Shown here: positions 34,732 through 44,700 of the stretch, one piece after another
Position numbering within the stretch: position 1 is the first letter of the stretch
How the letters are laid out: the number at the start of each line of letters is the position of its first letter
DNA from: Clostridioides sp.
GTDB taxonomy: Bacteria; Bacillota; Clostridia; Peptostreptococcales; Peptostreptococcaceae
Direction of reading: 5' to 3'
DNA length: 64,000 nt
Assembly: GCA_031261505.1 (NCBI GenBank)
Contig: JAISJN010000015.1
Span: forward strand, 89,364-153,363
Notes under the pieces: model-generated
The model's database searches: none
What the model was told of the DNA's origin: nothing
What the model saw: only the letters and a program-made list of their open reading frames with translations
Program-made: the position numbers and the translations under genes

Positions 34732-35490
34732 GTGTTTATGTTCCTTTACGCACCAATACTCGCATTGGTCTTGTTCTCGTTTAACGATTCAAGGTATATG
34801 GCGAATTGGAATGGATTCACTTTGAAATGGTATCAACAGTTATTCCAAAACTCTGATATTATGACTGCGTTATACTATACTGTGACAGTAGCTGTCTTGG
34901 CTTCTGTTATCTCGACTGTAATAGGAACTATCAGTGCGATAGGTATAGTCAAGATGAAGAAGACACCGAAAAAACTAATATTAAATATAAACTATATACC
35001 TATCTTAAATACAGAGATAGTAACAGCAGTTGCACTTATGAGTCTGTTTATATTCTTCAAATTACAGTTTGGATTTTTGACTATGTTGCTTGCACATATA
35101 ACATTTTGTATTCCATACGTTATACTGTCGGTGCTTCCAAAACTCAAACAGTTACCTGAAAATATTGAAGATGCAGCACTCGACCTAGGAGCGACACCTA
35201 TGTACGCTCTTAGAAAGATAATTTTACCGCAGATAACCCCAGGTATAGTATCTGGATTTTTGATAGCATTTACAATGTCTATAGATGATTTCGTAATAAG
35301 TTTCTTCAACACGGGAAACGGGGTTACAAATCTCTCAATCGTAATCTACGGTATGGCAAAGAGGGGAATAAAACCTGAGATAAACGCGCTCTCTACCTTG
35401 ATGTTCACAGTTGTACTGGTATTGTTAATACTATCCAACAGAGGACAGTCTCTAGTAGGTGCGAGTAAAAACAATGCAAAAAACAAATAA
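34732..35490 (+). CDS. potC: spermidine/putrescine ABC transporter, permease subunit C
   Basis: 252 aa from GTG 34732, with six hydrophobic helices and the EAA motif NIEDAALDLGATPMYALRKIILP. The GTG has no ribosome site and falls inside what should be helix 1. In the same frame the preceding codons read RLRKIISNVYLALV, a normal positively charged lead-in to helix 1, and reach back into the end of potB without any ATG, GTG or TTG. A non-standard start such as ATT at 34681 or 34687, behind AAGGCGGTGG, would give a complete N-terminus overlapping potB. Confidence 0.9.
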   Translation: MFMFLYAPILALVLFSFNDSRYMANWNGFTLKWYQQLFQNSDIMTALYYTVTVAVLASVISTVIGTISAIGIVKMKKTPKKLILNINYIPILNTEIVTAVALMSLFIFFKLQFGFLTMLLAHITFCIPYVILSVLPKLKQLPENIEDAALDLGATPMYALRKIILPQITPGIVSGFLIAFTMSIDDFVISFFNTGNGVTNLSIVIYGMAKRGIKPEINALSTLMFTVVLVLLILSNRGQSLVGASKNNAKNK

Positions 35491-35543
35491 TTTAATAGAT
35501 GAGTAAGATTAAAAAACTAATCATAAAAAATAGGAGGTAGACA

Positions 35544-36596
35544 ATGAAAAAAAGAAAACTAACATCTCTTTTACTAGCATCTGTATTGGTGATATCTGCA
35601 GTAGCTATGACTGCTTGTTCGAAAAAATCGGATAAGACGACTCTATATGTGTACAATGTTGGGGACTACATAGACGAGAGCCTTATAAAGAAATTCGAAA
35701 AAGAGAGTGGGATAGAAGTAAATTACGAAACCTACGATACTAACGAAATGATGTATCAGAAAGTCAAGAGTGGAAGTACGAACTACGACCTTGTGTTCCC
35801 ATCGGATTACATGGTTGAGAAGATGAAAAACGAGGAACTTTTAGAGAAGATAGACTTTAAAAATATTCCAAACTACAAAAATCTAGATCCAAGTTTCCTA
35901 AAGGCTGACTATGATAAGTCAGATGAGTACAGCGTACCTTATATGTGGGGTACTCTTGGAATAATGTACAACAAGACATTGGTCAAAGATCCAGTGGAAG
36001 GTTGGGATATACTTTGGAATCCTAAATACAAGGGAAATATATTCATGTTCGACTCTGTTAGGGATACAATGGGTGTAGCTCTTAAAAAATTAGGATACAG
36101 CATGAACACAACTGATTCAAAACAAATACAAGAAGCAAAAGAACTTTTGGCAAAACAAAAAGATCTAGTACTCGCATATGTAAACGATGAAGGTAAGGAT
36201 AGGTTAGCAGGTGGAGAAGCTGCTCTAGGGCTTAACTACTCAGGAGATGCACTGGCACTTATGAAGGAAAATCCTGACCTAGCATATGCAATACCTAAAG
36301 AGGGAAGCAATAAGTGGGTAGATGCAATGTGCATACCGACTACAAACAAACATAAAAAAGAAGCTGAGCAGTTTATCAATTTCTTACTAGATCCAGAGGT
36401 TGCTAAACAAAATACTGAGTATATAGGATTCTCAACTCCTAATGCCAAGGCTTTAGATCTACTTGATCCAGAAATAAGAAACAACAAGGCAGCCTACCCT
36501 TCTAAAGAAGTACTTGAAAAATGTGAAACATTCAAGGACCTAGGCGACTCATTGAAGCTATACGACAACGCGTGGAGAGAATTAAAATCTAAGTAG
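35544..36596 (+). CDS. potD: spermidine/putrescine-binding lipoprotein
   Basis: 350 aa. A lipoprotein signal peptide ends in the lipobox VAMTAC, with Cys25 as the lipidated residue. The mature protein is a type II periplasmic-binding fold (YVYNVGDYIDESLIKKFEKE, YDLVFPSDYMVEKM, VPYMWGTLGIMYN) as in PotD/PotF. It captures polyamines outside the membrane for PotABC. AGGAGGT precedes the ATG. The stop codon lies within the first copy of a 47-bp direct repeat. Confidence 0.94.
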   Translation: MKKRKLTSLLLASVLVISAVAMTACSKKSDKTTLYVYNVGDYIDESLIKKFEKESGIEVNYETYDTNEMMYQKVKSGSTNYDLVFPSDYMVEKMKNEELLEKIDFKNIPNYKNLDPSFLKADYDKSDEYSVPYMWGTLGIMYNKTLVKDPVEGWDILWNPKYKGNIFMFDSVRDTMGVALKKLGYSMNTTDSKQIQEAKELLAKQKDLVLAYVNDEGKDRLAGGEAALGLNYSGDALALMKENPDLAYAIPKEGSNKWVDAMCIPTTNKHKKEAEQFINFLLDPEVAKQNTEYIGFSTPNAKALDLLDPEIRNNKAAYPSKEVLEKCETFKDLGDSLKLYDNAWRELKSK

Positions 36597-36817
36597 TACG
36601 CAACCCGATTTCTACGCGGGACAATAGAATTTAAATCCATACGATAATAGATAAAAATAGAGAGCAAATGGTTGATTTTTTGATTGAAATACATTAGTAG
36701 TATTTTGAAATTGGAGTGCGAACAACTGTACTCGCTGTTCGTTTAAGACGTTTCTCGACGACTCTGCGGTAGTAGTACGCAATCCAATTTCTACGCTAGA
36801 CAATAGGATTTCAATTC
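36592..36817 (+). repeat. pair of 47-bp direct repeats downstream of potD
   Basis: Copies at 36592-36638 and 36771-36817 begin AGTAGTACGCAA and share TTTCTACGC and GACAATAG blocks, about 80% alike by eye. The interval holds no gene. AGAGAGCA (about 36660) can pair with TGCTCTCT (about 36830), which is followed by a T-run at 36839, so the second half may act as the operon terminator. The remainder of the gap to 37006 shows nothing further. Confidence 0.65.
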
Positions 36818-37006
36818 GAATTTATCATCGATGCTCTCTGTTTTTTTGTTGTTTAAAATACAATGTACAAAAAAATACAATTTTCTTTGTTTTGCAAAAA
36901 ATAAGCGAGAATTTGTCTGGAGGATTTCCAATTACCTATCTAGAAGTATTTGACTATAATCGATACACGACTAGAGAAACGGAAAATTTTAATTGGGGGA
37001 ATTCTT

Positions 37007-37321
37007 ATGGCATTGTTCAAATCTAGAGAAAAAAATGAATATGAGTATCAGTTTAACAAGAAACTCAGACAAATGAAGGTTGCATATGAGCAAGTTTTAC
37101 AAAAACAGCAAAAAGAGATCGATTATTTAAAATCGCAGCTTGATAAGCGCGATTACAAAAGCTATTTGAAACCTAAGGAAAAGCAGATAAGGGATGTAGA
37201 CATAGAGAATATAAAAAGACTTAGGACGGATGGACTCAGCTATAGAGAAATATCTGAGAAGACTAATTGGAGCAAGGCGACTATCAGCAGGGTGCTAAAT
37301 GGAATGTACGACATATATTGA
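37007..37321 (+). CDS. small helix-turn-helix DNA-binding protein
   Basis: 104 aa. An N-terminal charged helix (about 1-60, KKLRQMKVAYEQVLQKQQK) is probably a coiled coil. The C-terminus (IENIKRLRTDGLSYREISEK and TNWSKATISRVLNGMYDIY) is a resolvase-type helix-turn-helix. There is no catalytic recombinase domain. GGGGGA precedes the ATG at 37007. The neighbours give no hint; it could regulate its own gene or the next one. Family named only at the level of the HTH fold. Confidence 0.75.
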   Translation: MALFKSREKNEYEYQFNKKLRQMKVAYEQVLQKQQKEIDYLKSQLDKRDYKSYLKPKEKQIRDVDIENIKRLRTDGLSYREISEKTNWSKATISRVLNGMYDIY

Positions 37322-37481
37322 TATATCAGTCATAGTATTGATATTAGTAAATTTAGGAATGGGCTATATAGTCTATTCCTAAATTATTTTATCGAAACGC
37401 TCACTTTACAATTTAAACTGAAAATTCTATAATTGATTTAGGAACGATAATTCTAAAAATGAATTTTAAGGGGTGAGTCGA

Positions 37482-38738
37482 ATGTATTATAATTTCGATA
37501 AGGTGGTAGATAGAGATGACGAATACAATACTAAGTGGGCTGATAGATGCCTGATATTCGGCAAAGACGACGTGCTTCCAATGTGGATAGCGGATATGGA
37601 TTTTGAAACCGCTCCAGCCATCACAGAGGCTCTAACAAGAAGGGCCAGCACTGGTATGTACGGCTATGTTTCAAAGCCAAGGGCTTATGACGAGGCAATA
37701 GTAAACTGGATAGGAAGAAGACATGGTTGGAAGATACAAAAAGATTGGTTGGTGTACAGTCCAGGTGTAGTTCCAATACTAAGTATGGCGGTGAGCGATC
37801 TTACAGAACCAGGGGACAAGGTAATGATACTAGAGCCTGTTTATCCACCGTTTATAGATTCGGTAAAAAGCAATAAAAGAGAATTGGTCGTAAGTGAATT
37901 AAAGAAAAACAAAGAAAATTACTACGAAATGGACTTTGAAGATATAGAGTCGAAGATAAAAGATGTAAAACTGTTTATGTTTTGCAATCCTCATAATCCA
38001 GTTGGAAGGGTCTGGACCAGGGAAGAGCTTAAGAAATTAGGTGAGCTGTGCTTGAAATACAATGTCAAGGTTCTTTCTGACGAGATACATTCAGACTTGA
38101 TTTTCAGAGGAAATAAACATATTCCACTTGCGTCTATCTCAAAGGAATTTGAACAGAATACAGTGACATGCATGGCTCCTACAAAGACATTTAATTTGGC
38201 TGGGGTACAGGTATCTTACGCAATTGCACCAAACGAGGAAAGCTTTAAGAAGATAAGTTTTGGATACGAAAGACTTCATATGAATAGAAACAATATCTTT
38301 AGCATAGATGCAACTATAGCAGCATACAATGAAAGCGAGGATTGGCTAGAATCGTTGTTGGAATATATAGAGGGGAACGTAGATTTTGCAGTCGACTACA
38401 TAGGAAAAAACATGCCTGAGTTAAAGGTGAGAAAACCTCAGGGAACTTACCTCCTATGGATAGATTTCAACAATCTAGGGAGAAGTAACGAAGAGGTTGG
38501 AAGAGCTTTGATAGATATAGGTAAAATAGGCCTCAATTCAGGAGTACCTTATGGCGATGGTGGAGAACTGTTCTACAGAGTAAACCTAGCTTGTCCTAGA
38601 AGTACTGTTGAAGAAGGGTTAAAGAGAATTAAAATAGCAGTGGATTCACTCGGCACTTTTAAGGGAATAAAAGAAGTTATGGCAGATGATAAAGTGGTTG
38701 AGAATAAAGACGGAAAGAAGCTTGAACTCAATAAATAA
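37482..38738 (+). CDS. patB: PatB/MalY-type C-S lyase (pyridoxal phosphate)
   Basis: About 418 aa of the fold type I aminotransferase superfamily. PMWIADMDF near the N-terminus and Lys235 in APTKTFNLAG, the PLP Schiff-base lysine, are diagnostic of MalY/PatB. CNPHNPVGRVW and SDEIHSDL are the other cofactor contacts. It probably cleaves cystathionine or cysteine to pyruvate, ammonia and a thiol. ATG at 37482 lies after AAGGGGTGA. The last 20 residues are charged and extra to the fold. Confidence 0.92.
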   Translation: MYYNFDKVVDRDDEYNTKWADRCLIFGKDDVLPMWIADMDFETAPAITEALTRRASTGMYGYVSKPRAYDEAIVNWIGRRHGWKIQKDWLVYSPGVVPILSMAVSDLTEPGDKVMILEPVYPPFIDSVKSNKRELVVSELKKNKENYYEMDFEDIESKIKDVKLFMFCNPHNPVGRVWTREELKKLGELCLKYNVKVLSDEIHSDLIFRGNKHIPLASISKEFEQNTVTCMAPTKTFNLAGVQVSYAIAPNEESFKKISFGYERLHMNRNNIFSIDATIAAYNESEDWLESLLEYIEGNVDFAVDYIGKNMPELKVRKPQGTYLLWIDFNNLGRSNEEVGRALIDIGKIGLNSGVPYGDGGELFYRVNLACPRSTVEEGLKRIKIAVDSLGTFKGIKEVMADDKVVENKDGKKLELNK

Positions 38739-38815
38739 ATAAATAAAATTTAAATGGAGAGAATAGAAGGGTAGATAAGTACTTTTACGTACGAAATACA
38801 GCCCTTGTCTAATAA

Positions 38816-38858
38816 AATACTGTTCGGGGGGAGCATAATCTACCGAGCAGTATTTTTT
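38816..38858 (+). terminator. terminator after patB
   Basis: Stem AATACTGTTCGG / CCGAGCAGTATT with one G-U pair and a T6 tail. Confidence 0.8.
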
Positions 38859-39178
38859 ATTTAAGCAAAACAAAAAATTTAACGAAAAAACGCATTTTTG
38901 AGTGTCTGTTTATTAGGAAAATTCATTAAAGTGGATAAATAACAAAAATAAGAAAAAAGGTGAAATTGTTAAAAAAATAATTTTTAAACGGGAAAACGTT
39001 AAATAAAATTTAAACAAAAAAGTAGATATCATTAATGGCTTTAATATGATATAATGGGTTCGGTCATACAATAAAAGTAAAATTTATTAGCTAATTATTA
39101 GCAAAATGGAGTATTAAACATATATCGTAAGAAGATTCACATCAAAGACATAAATATATTTTATTATGGAGGTACAGC
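38859..39178. other. 320-bp AT-rich leader before the hydrogenase-like gene
   Basis: No gene is seen. A TATAAT-like -10 (39050-39055) lies about 125 bases before the start codon, but no convincing -35 is found at the right distance. GGAGGT precedes the start codon. Confidence 0.4.
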
Positions 39179-40693
39179 ATGTTTCAATTTGAAACCCAAT
39201 TACAAATGTTGAGACACAAGGTCTTGACGTCAGTTGCAAAACTAGGGAAAGAAAATAATTTAACCAGAGAAGCTATAGAAAAGATTCCTCACGAGATAGT
39301 TCCGGGAGATAAGGCTATCTATAGATGCTGTGTATATAAAGAAAGAGCGGTTCTACTCGAGAGAGCTGAGAGGATTGCAGGATTTGACGAGGGAGAATCA
39401 AGCAAGGATCTAGATTCAGAAGTACATGAAAAAGGCGATGTAAAAGATGGAGAGCAAATAATCTACATCTTGGAATCAGCCTGTGACAGATGTCCACTAA
39501 ACGAATTTACAGTAACAGAATCTTGTAGAGGTTGTATAGCTCACAGATGTAAGGAAGCTTGTAAATTTGGAGCAATCACATATGTAGGTGGAAAAGCGTA
39601 CATCAACAACGAACTTTGCAAGGCTTGCGGTATGTGTAAAAAGGCCTGTCAGTTCGACGCTATATCAGAGGTAAGTAGACCATGTAGGAGCGTATGTCCA
39701 ACTGCTGCACTTGGATTTAACAGAGACAGCATGAAGGCTGAAATCGACAAGAACCTATGCGTGAACTGCGGTGCTTGTATGAATGCGTGCCCATTCGGAG
39801 CGATATCAGATAAGAGTGAAATAGCCTCTGTCGCAAGAAAGTTAGTTACAGATGATAATATGTACGCAGTAGTAGCTCCGGCGATAGCAGGACAAGTAGA
39901 TACTAGCATAACTTACGGTCAGATAAGAAGCGCCATCAAAAAGCTTGGATTTATAGACATGGTGGAAGCTGCCTGTGGTGCAGATGCGGTCACTGCTCAC
40001 GAGAGTGAAGAATTTGTAGAGAGAATGCAAGAAGGCGAAGATTACATGACAAACTCATGTTGTCCAGGTTTCTTAAGATATATAGAAAATGTGTTCCCGG
40101 ATTTAGCTGGAAAGATATCTAATACAGTTTCACCTATGGTAGCCATAGGAAGACTTATCAAAAAAGAAGATAAGGATGCAAAGGTAGTTTTCATAGGACC
40201 TTGTACAGCTAAGAAGAGTGAAGCTACTAAAGAAAACTTAAAAGACGCTGTAGACTACGTTTTAACTTTCGAAGAACTTATGGCTCTATTTGACGCATTT
40301 GACGTAGATATGGCTGAATGCGACGACCTAGCAATAGAAGAGGCATCTATATTCGGAAGAGGATTTGGAGCAGCAGGCGGGCTTACAAATGCAATCAAAA
40401 ACTACGTAGCAGAAAAAGACATAGACGTCGAATTCAAACCAGTCCAAGTTTCAGGAGCTAAGGACATCAAAAAGACTATGATGATGGCAAACAGAGGAAA
40501 AGCTGAGGGTAACTTCATAGAGGGAATGATGTGTGAAGGCGGATGCATAAACGGATCAGGTAAATTCTTCTCTGGAAACAGGGTTAAGACTGCATTCACT
40601 AAGAAAAATGCAACTTCTACAATAAAACACATTACAGATAACTCTTCATTAGAATTATTTGAAGACTTAAATCTAGATAGAAGACATAAATAA
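39179..40693 (+). CDS. [FeFe]-hydrogenase-like protein of the group B type
   Basis: 504 aa. An N-terminal unique region with Cys50-Cys51 and Cys102/Cys105 leads into a cysteine-rich ferredoxin part: CRGCIAHRC, CKACGMCKKAC and CVNCGACMNAC. The H-cluster domain has L1 motif NSCCPGF (Cys294, Cys295), L2 GPCTAKK (Cys342) and L3 MMCEGGCINGSG (Cys452, Cys456). All four H-cluster cysteines are present, but L2 is GPC rather than MPC and L3 differs from the classical ACPGGC. These variants fit the poorly studied group B hydrogenases. It would evolve or sense hydrogen in the cytoplasm. Maturases are not in the window. Confidence 0.85.
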   Translation: MFQFETQLQMLRHKVLTSVAKLGKENNLTREAIEKIPHEIVPGDKAIYRCCVYKERAVLLERAERIAGFDEGESSKDLDSEVHEKGDVKDGEQIIYILESACDRCPLNEFTVTESCRGCIAHRCKEACKFGAITYVGGKAYINNELCKACGMCKKACQFDAISEVSRPCRSVCPTAALGFNRDSMKAEIDKNLCVNCGACMNACPFGAISDKSEIASVARKLVTDDNMYAVVAPAIAGQVDTSITYGQIRSAIKKLGFIDMVEAACGADAVTAHESEEFVERMQEGEDYMTNSCCPGFLRYIENVFPDLAGKISNTVSPMVAIGRLIKKEDKDAKVVFIGPCTAKKSEATKENLKDAVDYVLTFEELMALFDAFDVDMAECDDLAIEEASIFGRGFGAAGGLTNAIKNYVAEKDIDVEFKPVQVSGAKDIKKTMMMANRGKAEGNFIEGMMCEGGCINGSGKFFSGNRVKTAFTKKNATSTIKHITDNSSLELFEDLNLDRRHK

Positions 40694-40714
40694 TATAAAA
40701 TCAATTCAATCTAT

Positions 40715-40809
40715 AATTTGAGATAAATCTCCTCCCCCTCTATAGGTGGCGGGCATAAATCTCATTTCAGTGGTGGTAAAATTTCCCGACGCGTAATCGC
40801 CATTTAAAA
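40715..40809 (+). repeat. dispersed hairpin repeat, copy C
   Basis: Head AATTTGAGATAAATC, tip CCCTCTATAGGTGGCGGGCA, arm AATCTCATTTCAG, second hairpin GGTGGTAAAATTTCCC and tail AATCGCCATTTAAAA. It is one of the most complete copies, immediately after the hydrogenase-like gene. Confidence 0.8.
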
Positions 40810-40884
40810 CTGGGATTGAAATCAAATGAATAAATTTAAGAAAATAGTTCAGCATAGGTATGTTGGATCATCTTAAGACAAATT

Positions 40885-40941
40885 GAAGGAGCGAAATGCC
40901 ATAAGGATCAATCATACTTGATTTTTATGGCATTTCGCTTC
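40885..40941 (+). terminator. long terminator-like hairpin before the ABC genes
   Basis: GAAGGAGCGAAATGCCATAA pairs with TTATGGCATTTCGCTTC around a 20-base loop. The tail TTGTATTG is only moderately T-rich. Confidence 0.65.
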
Positions 40942-41019
40942 TTGTATTGAGAGGGTTATAGAGATATAATATAAGTCCATAGAATTAAGATATATATGCA
41001 TAGATGAGGGGGTAAAGTC

Positions 41020-41724
41020 TTGAGTGGTTATATAGAATTCAAAGACGTGGAAAAGATTTATAAGATGGGTGAAGTTCAGATAAAGGCTCTAGGTGGAGTT
41101 AATTTATCTGTAGACAAGGGGGAATTCGTAATCGTAGCCGGTGCGAGTGGTGCTGGAAAGAGCACTATACTCAATATACTAGGCGGTATGGACAAACCGA
41201 CAAAGGGAAAGATAACGGTAGATGGAAATAGGATCGACAACTACACGGATAAGGAACTTATTAAATACAGAAGGTACGATATAGGATTTGTATTTCAATT
41301 TTACAACCTCGTCCAGAACTTGACGGCAAGGGAAAATGTCGAACTGGCTACTCAGATAAGTAAAAATCCATTGGATATAGATGAAATAATAGACGCGGTT
41401 GGTCTTTCGGATAGAAGGGGAAATTTCCCGGCTCAACTTTCTGGTGGAGAACAACAGAGGGTGGCGATTGCAAGGGCGCTCGCCAAGAATCCAAAGCTAT
41501 TATTATGTGATGAGCCAACAGGTGCATTAGATTACAATACTGGAAAGGCTATCTTGAAATTACTCCAGGACACTTGCAGGGAGATGGGAATGACGGTTAT
41601 AATCATAACCCACAACCTGGCGCTCACACCTATGGGTGATAAGGTAATAAGGGTTAAAAACGGACTCATAAGCAGTATAGAAACGAACGAAAATCCAGTA
41701 CCGGTTGAAAGGATTGAGTGGTAG
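41020..41724 (+). CDS. ABC transporter ATPase, MacB/LolD type
   Basis: 234 aa from a TTG behind GAGGGGGT. Walker [11 protein letters not shown]-loop FQFYNLV, signature [14 protein letters not shown] and Walker [13 protein letters not shown] fit the small ATPases that drive FtsX/MacB-type mechanotransmitters. The permease gene starts directly after its stop. Together they may export or extract a lipid or peptide, or report envelope state. No sensor kinase lies alongside. Confidence 0.92.
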   Translation: MSGYIEFKDVEKIYKMGEVQIKALGGVNLSVDKGEFVIVAGASGAGKSTILNILGGMDKPTKGKITVDGNRIDNYTDKELIKYRRYDIGFVFQFYNLVQNLTARENVELATQISKNPLDIDEIIDAVGLSDRRGNFPAQLSGGEQQRVAIARALAKNPKLLLCDEPTGALDYNTGKAILKLLQDTCREMGMTVIIITHNLALTPMGDKVIRVKNGLISSIETNENPVPVERIEW

Positions 41725-41725
41725 A

Positions 41726-44700
41726 ATGAAAAATGTTTTAGCAAAAGACATTTGGAGGGATATTAGGAAATCTATAGGAAGATTCCTGTCTATCCTGTGT
41801 ATAGTAGCTCTCGGAGTGGCATTTTTCTCTGGTATAAAGGTTACGCCTCTAGTAATGAGGGGAACGACCGATAAATACTACGACGACTGCAATCTCATGG
41901 ATGTAAGGGTGCTTTCTACCATGGGAATAACTGATTCGGATGTCGATGCAATGGCAAAGGTAAATGGAGTAGAGGGCGTATCTCCAGAGTATTCAAAGGA
42001 TTTACTCACAGATTACAAAGAACAGGAGCTGGTTTTCAGAGTACATTCGATTGACGCATCATCTGCCTCAGATAAAGGTAAAAACTATGTAAACAGGGTT
42101 AAGCTCCTAGATGGAAGGCTTCCATCGGGTCCAAATGAATGTGTTGTTGGCTCGATATCACATTATGAAGAAGATTTTAAGTTAGGGACTAAATTTAAAT
42201 TAAAATCTCCCAACAGCGATCCTATTTCAGATACATTGAAGGAATCTGAGTTCACCGTAGTGGGAAAGGTAGATACACCTATGTACCTATCATACGACAG
42301 GATTGATTCAGATGTAGGAAAGGGGACTCTAGATGCCTATATAATGGTCCCCAAAGAAGATTTCAATATGGAAGTATACACAGATGCGTATCTGACTGTA
42401 AACGGGGCAAAAGAGCTAGATACCTATACGGACGAATACGAGGGCAAGGTAGATGAGGTAAAGGATAAGATAGAGGACATATCCGGTGCAAGAATCGACT
42501 TAAGATACGCAGAGGTACAGAAAAAGGCCAATGATGAATTAGACAAGAATAAAAAAGAGTACGAAGATAAGAAAAAAGAGGCTGAAGATAAGTTAGCGAC
42601 GGCAGATAAAGAGATAAAAGACGGAGAGGAAAAAATAATATCCGGAGAGAAGAAGCTTAATACAGTCAAGGAAGATACAAAGAGACAGATAAAAGAAGGC
42701 AAGGAAAAGATAGCCAAGGGAGAATCCGATTTAAAGGCTGGATACAAAAAATACGAGGAGGCTAAGGCACAGTTTGACGCGACTTCAGGCTCGGCACAGA
42801 GTCAAATAGATTCAGCAAAAGGAAGGTTACAATCGGCAAAAGAACAAATAGAAAGGCTGAGATCTAGCATATCCTCATTGGAGGAAAGATTAAAGGACGA
42901 TACCTTGAGTGAAGAGGAAAGGGCTGGGCTAAACGCTCAAATTTCAGAGTTGAAGCAGACCTTAAGTCAGGCACAAAGTCAGTATGACGAAGGAAAGTCA
43001 GAGCTGGATTCAAAAGAGGCACAGTTCGTAGGAACTAAAAATAAGTTAGCTGAAACAAAAAACACCTTGGATTCAAATTCGGCTAAACTCGCCTCAGAAA
43101 AGAAGAAATTAGTAAATGCACAAGTCAAGGCTGATGATGAATTTGCAAAGGCAGAGAAGGAATTAAAAGACAGCAAGGAAAAGATAAAAGAAGGAAAGGC
43201 AGAGTTTATAAAAGCCAAGCAAGAAGCCGATGATGAATTTGCTAAGGCAGATAAAAAAATCAAGGACGCAGAAGATGAAATAAATAAATTAAAAAAACCA
43301 GAGTGGTATATCTTAGATAGAAATACTATAAAACCATATGTAGAGTATTCACAGGCCGCTACAAATATCGGCGCATTGGCAGGTATATTCCCAGTGTTCT
43401 TCTTCGCGGTGGCAGCACTGGTTTCGCTTACAACCATGACCAGGATGGTAGACGAGCAGAGGATAAATATAGGTACGTTGAAGGCACTTGGCTACAGTTC
43501 TTGGAAGATAGCTCAAAAATACATTATCTACGCCTTAAGCGCGAGCCTAATAGGTAGCGTGGCGGGGATAGCAATAGGATACACAGTATTTCCAACTATA
43601 ATATACAATTCGTACCAGATGATGTTTGTCGTACCGGATTCGGAGTTGGTCTTCGATTGGCCGACAGCAATAGCGGTCACGGCGGTTTCGATATTGATAA
43701 CAACTATGGCTGCATTTTTAAGCTGTAAAAAGGAACTTTCGGAACAACCATCGACACTTATGCTTCCAAAAGCACCTAAAAACGGGAAGAGGATAGTACT
43801 TGAGAAAATTCCGTTCATATGGGATAAGATTGGATTTATAGGAAAGGTTACAGTCAGAAATCTATTCAGGTATAAGAAGAGATTCCTTATGACAGTCCTT
43901 GGAATAGCAGGTTGCTCAGCATTAATACTCACAGGATTTGGAATAAAGGATTCTATAAAAATGATAGTTACAGAGCAGTTTGGAAGTATATTTAAATACG
44001 ATACATTGATCACCTTGGACAATGATCCAAAACCGAGCGAACTCGAAAAAATGAGGGTGTATATGTCTTCTGACAAGAAGATAAGTTCATTTGAATTCGC
44101 AAACGAGCAAAACGGAAAGATTGCCTACAAGTCGAAGGATATGGATATATCTCTAGAGGTACCGGAAGATACCCAGAGAATGAAGAAATTCATAGCGCTA
44201 AAGGATAGGGTATCGCAAGCACCTATAGAGGTTAAAGACGATGGCATAGTTTTAACCGAAAAAGCGGCTAAAAAACTAGGAGTACGAGCAGGCGACACCG
44301 TAGAGCTGACAAATGGCAAGGATAAGGTGGCAAATGCAAAGGTGACAGGAATAACTGAAAACTACGTTTCTCACCACGTATATATGTCTGAGAAGTACTA
44401 CGAAGAACTATACGGTAGAAGGGCAACTTACAACAGGGTGTATTCAGACATGAGCAATACATCTAAGGAAAGTGAAAATGCATTATCTGAGGAATTGATA
44501 GAAAAACTTGACGTGAAGGGTATAGTTTATTCAGCAGAGATTAAAAAAGAATTCTCAAACACAGTTAATAACCTAAACTACGTAGTATTGATAATGATAG
44601 TTTCTGCGGGTTCACTTGCATTTGTAGTACTGTACAACCTTACAAATGTAAATATATCTGAGAGAATAAGAGAGATTGCTACGATAAAGGTACTAGGATT

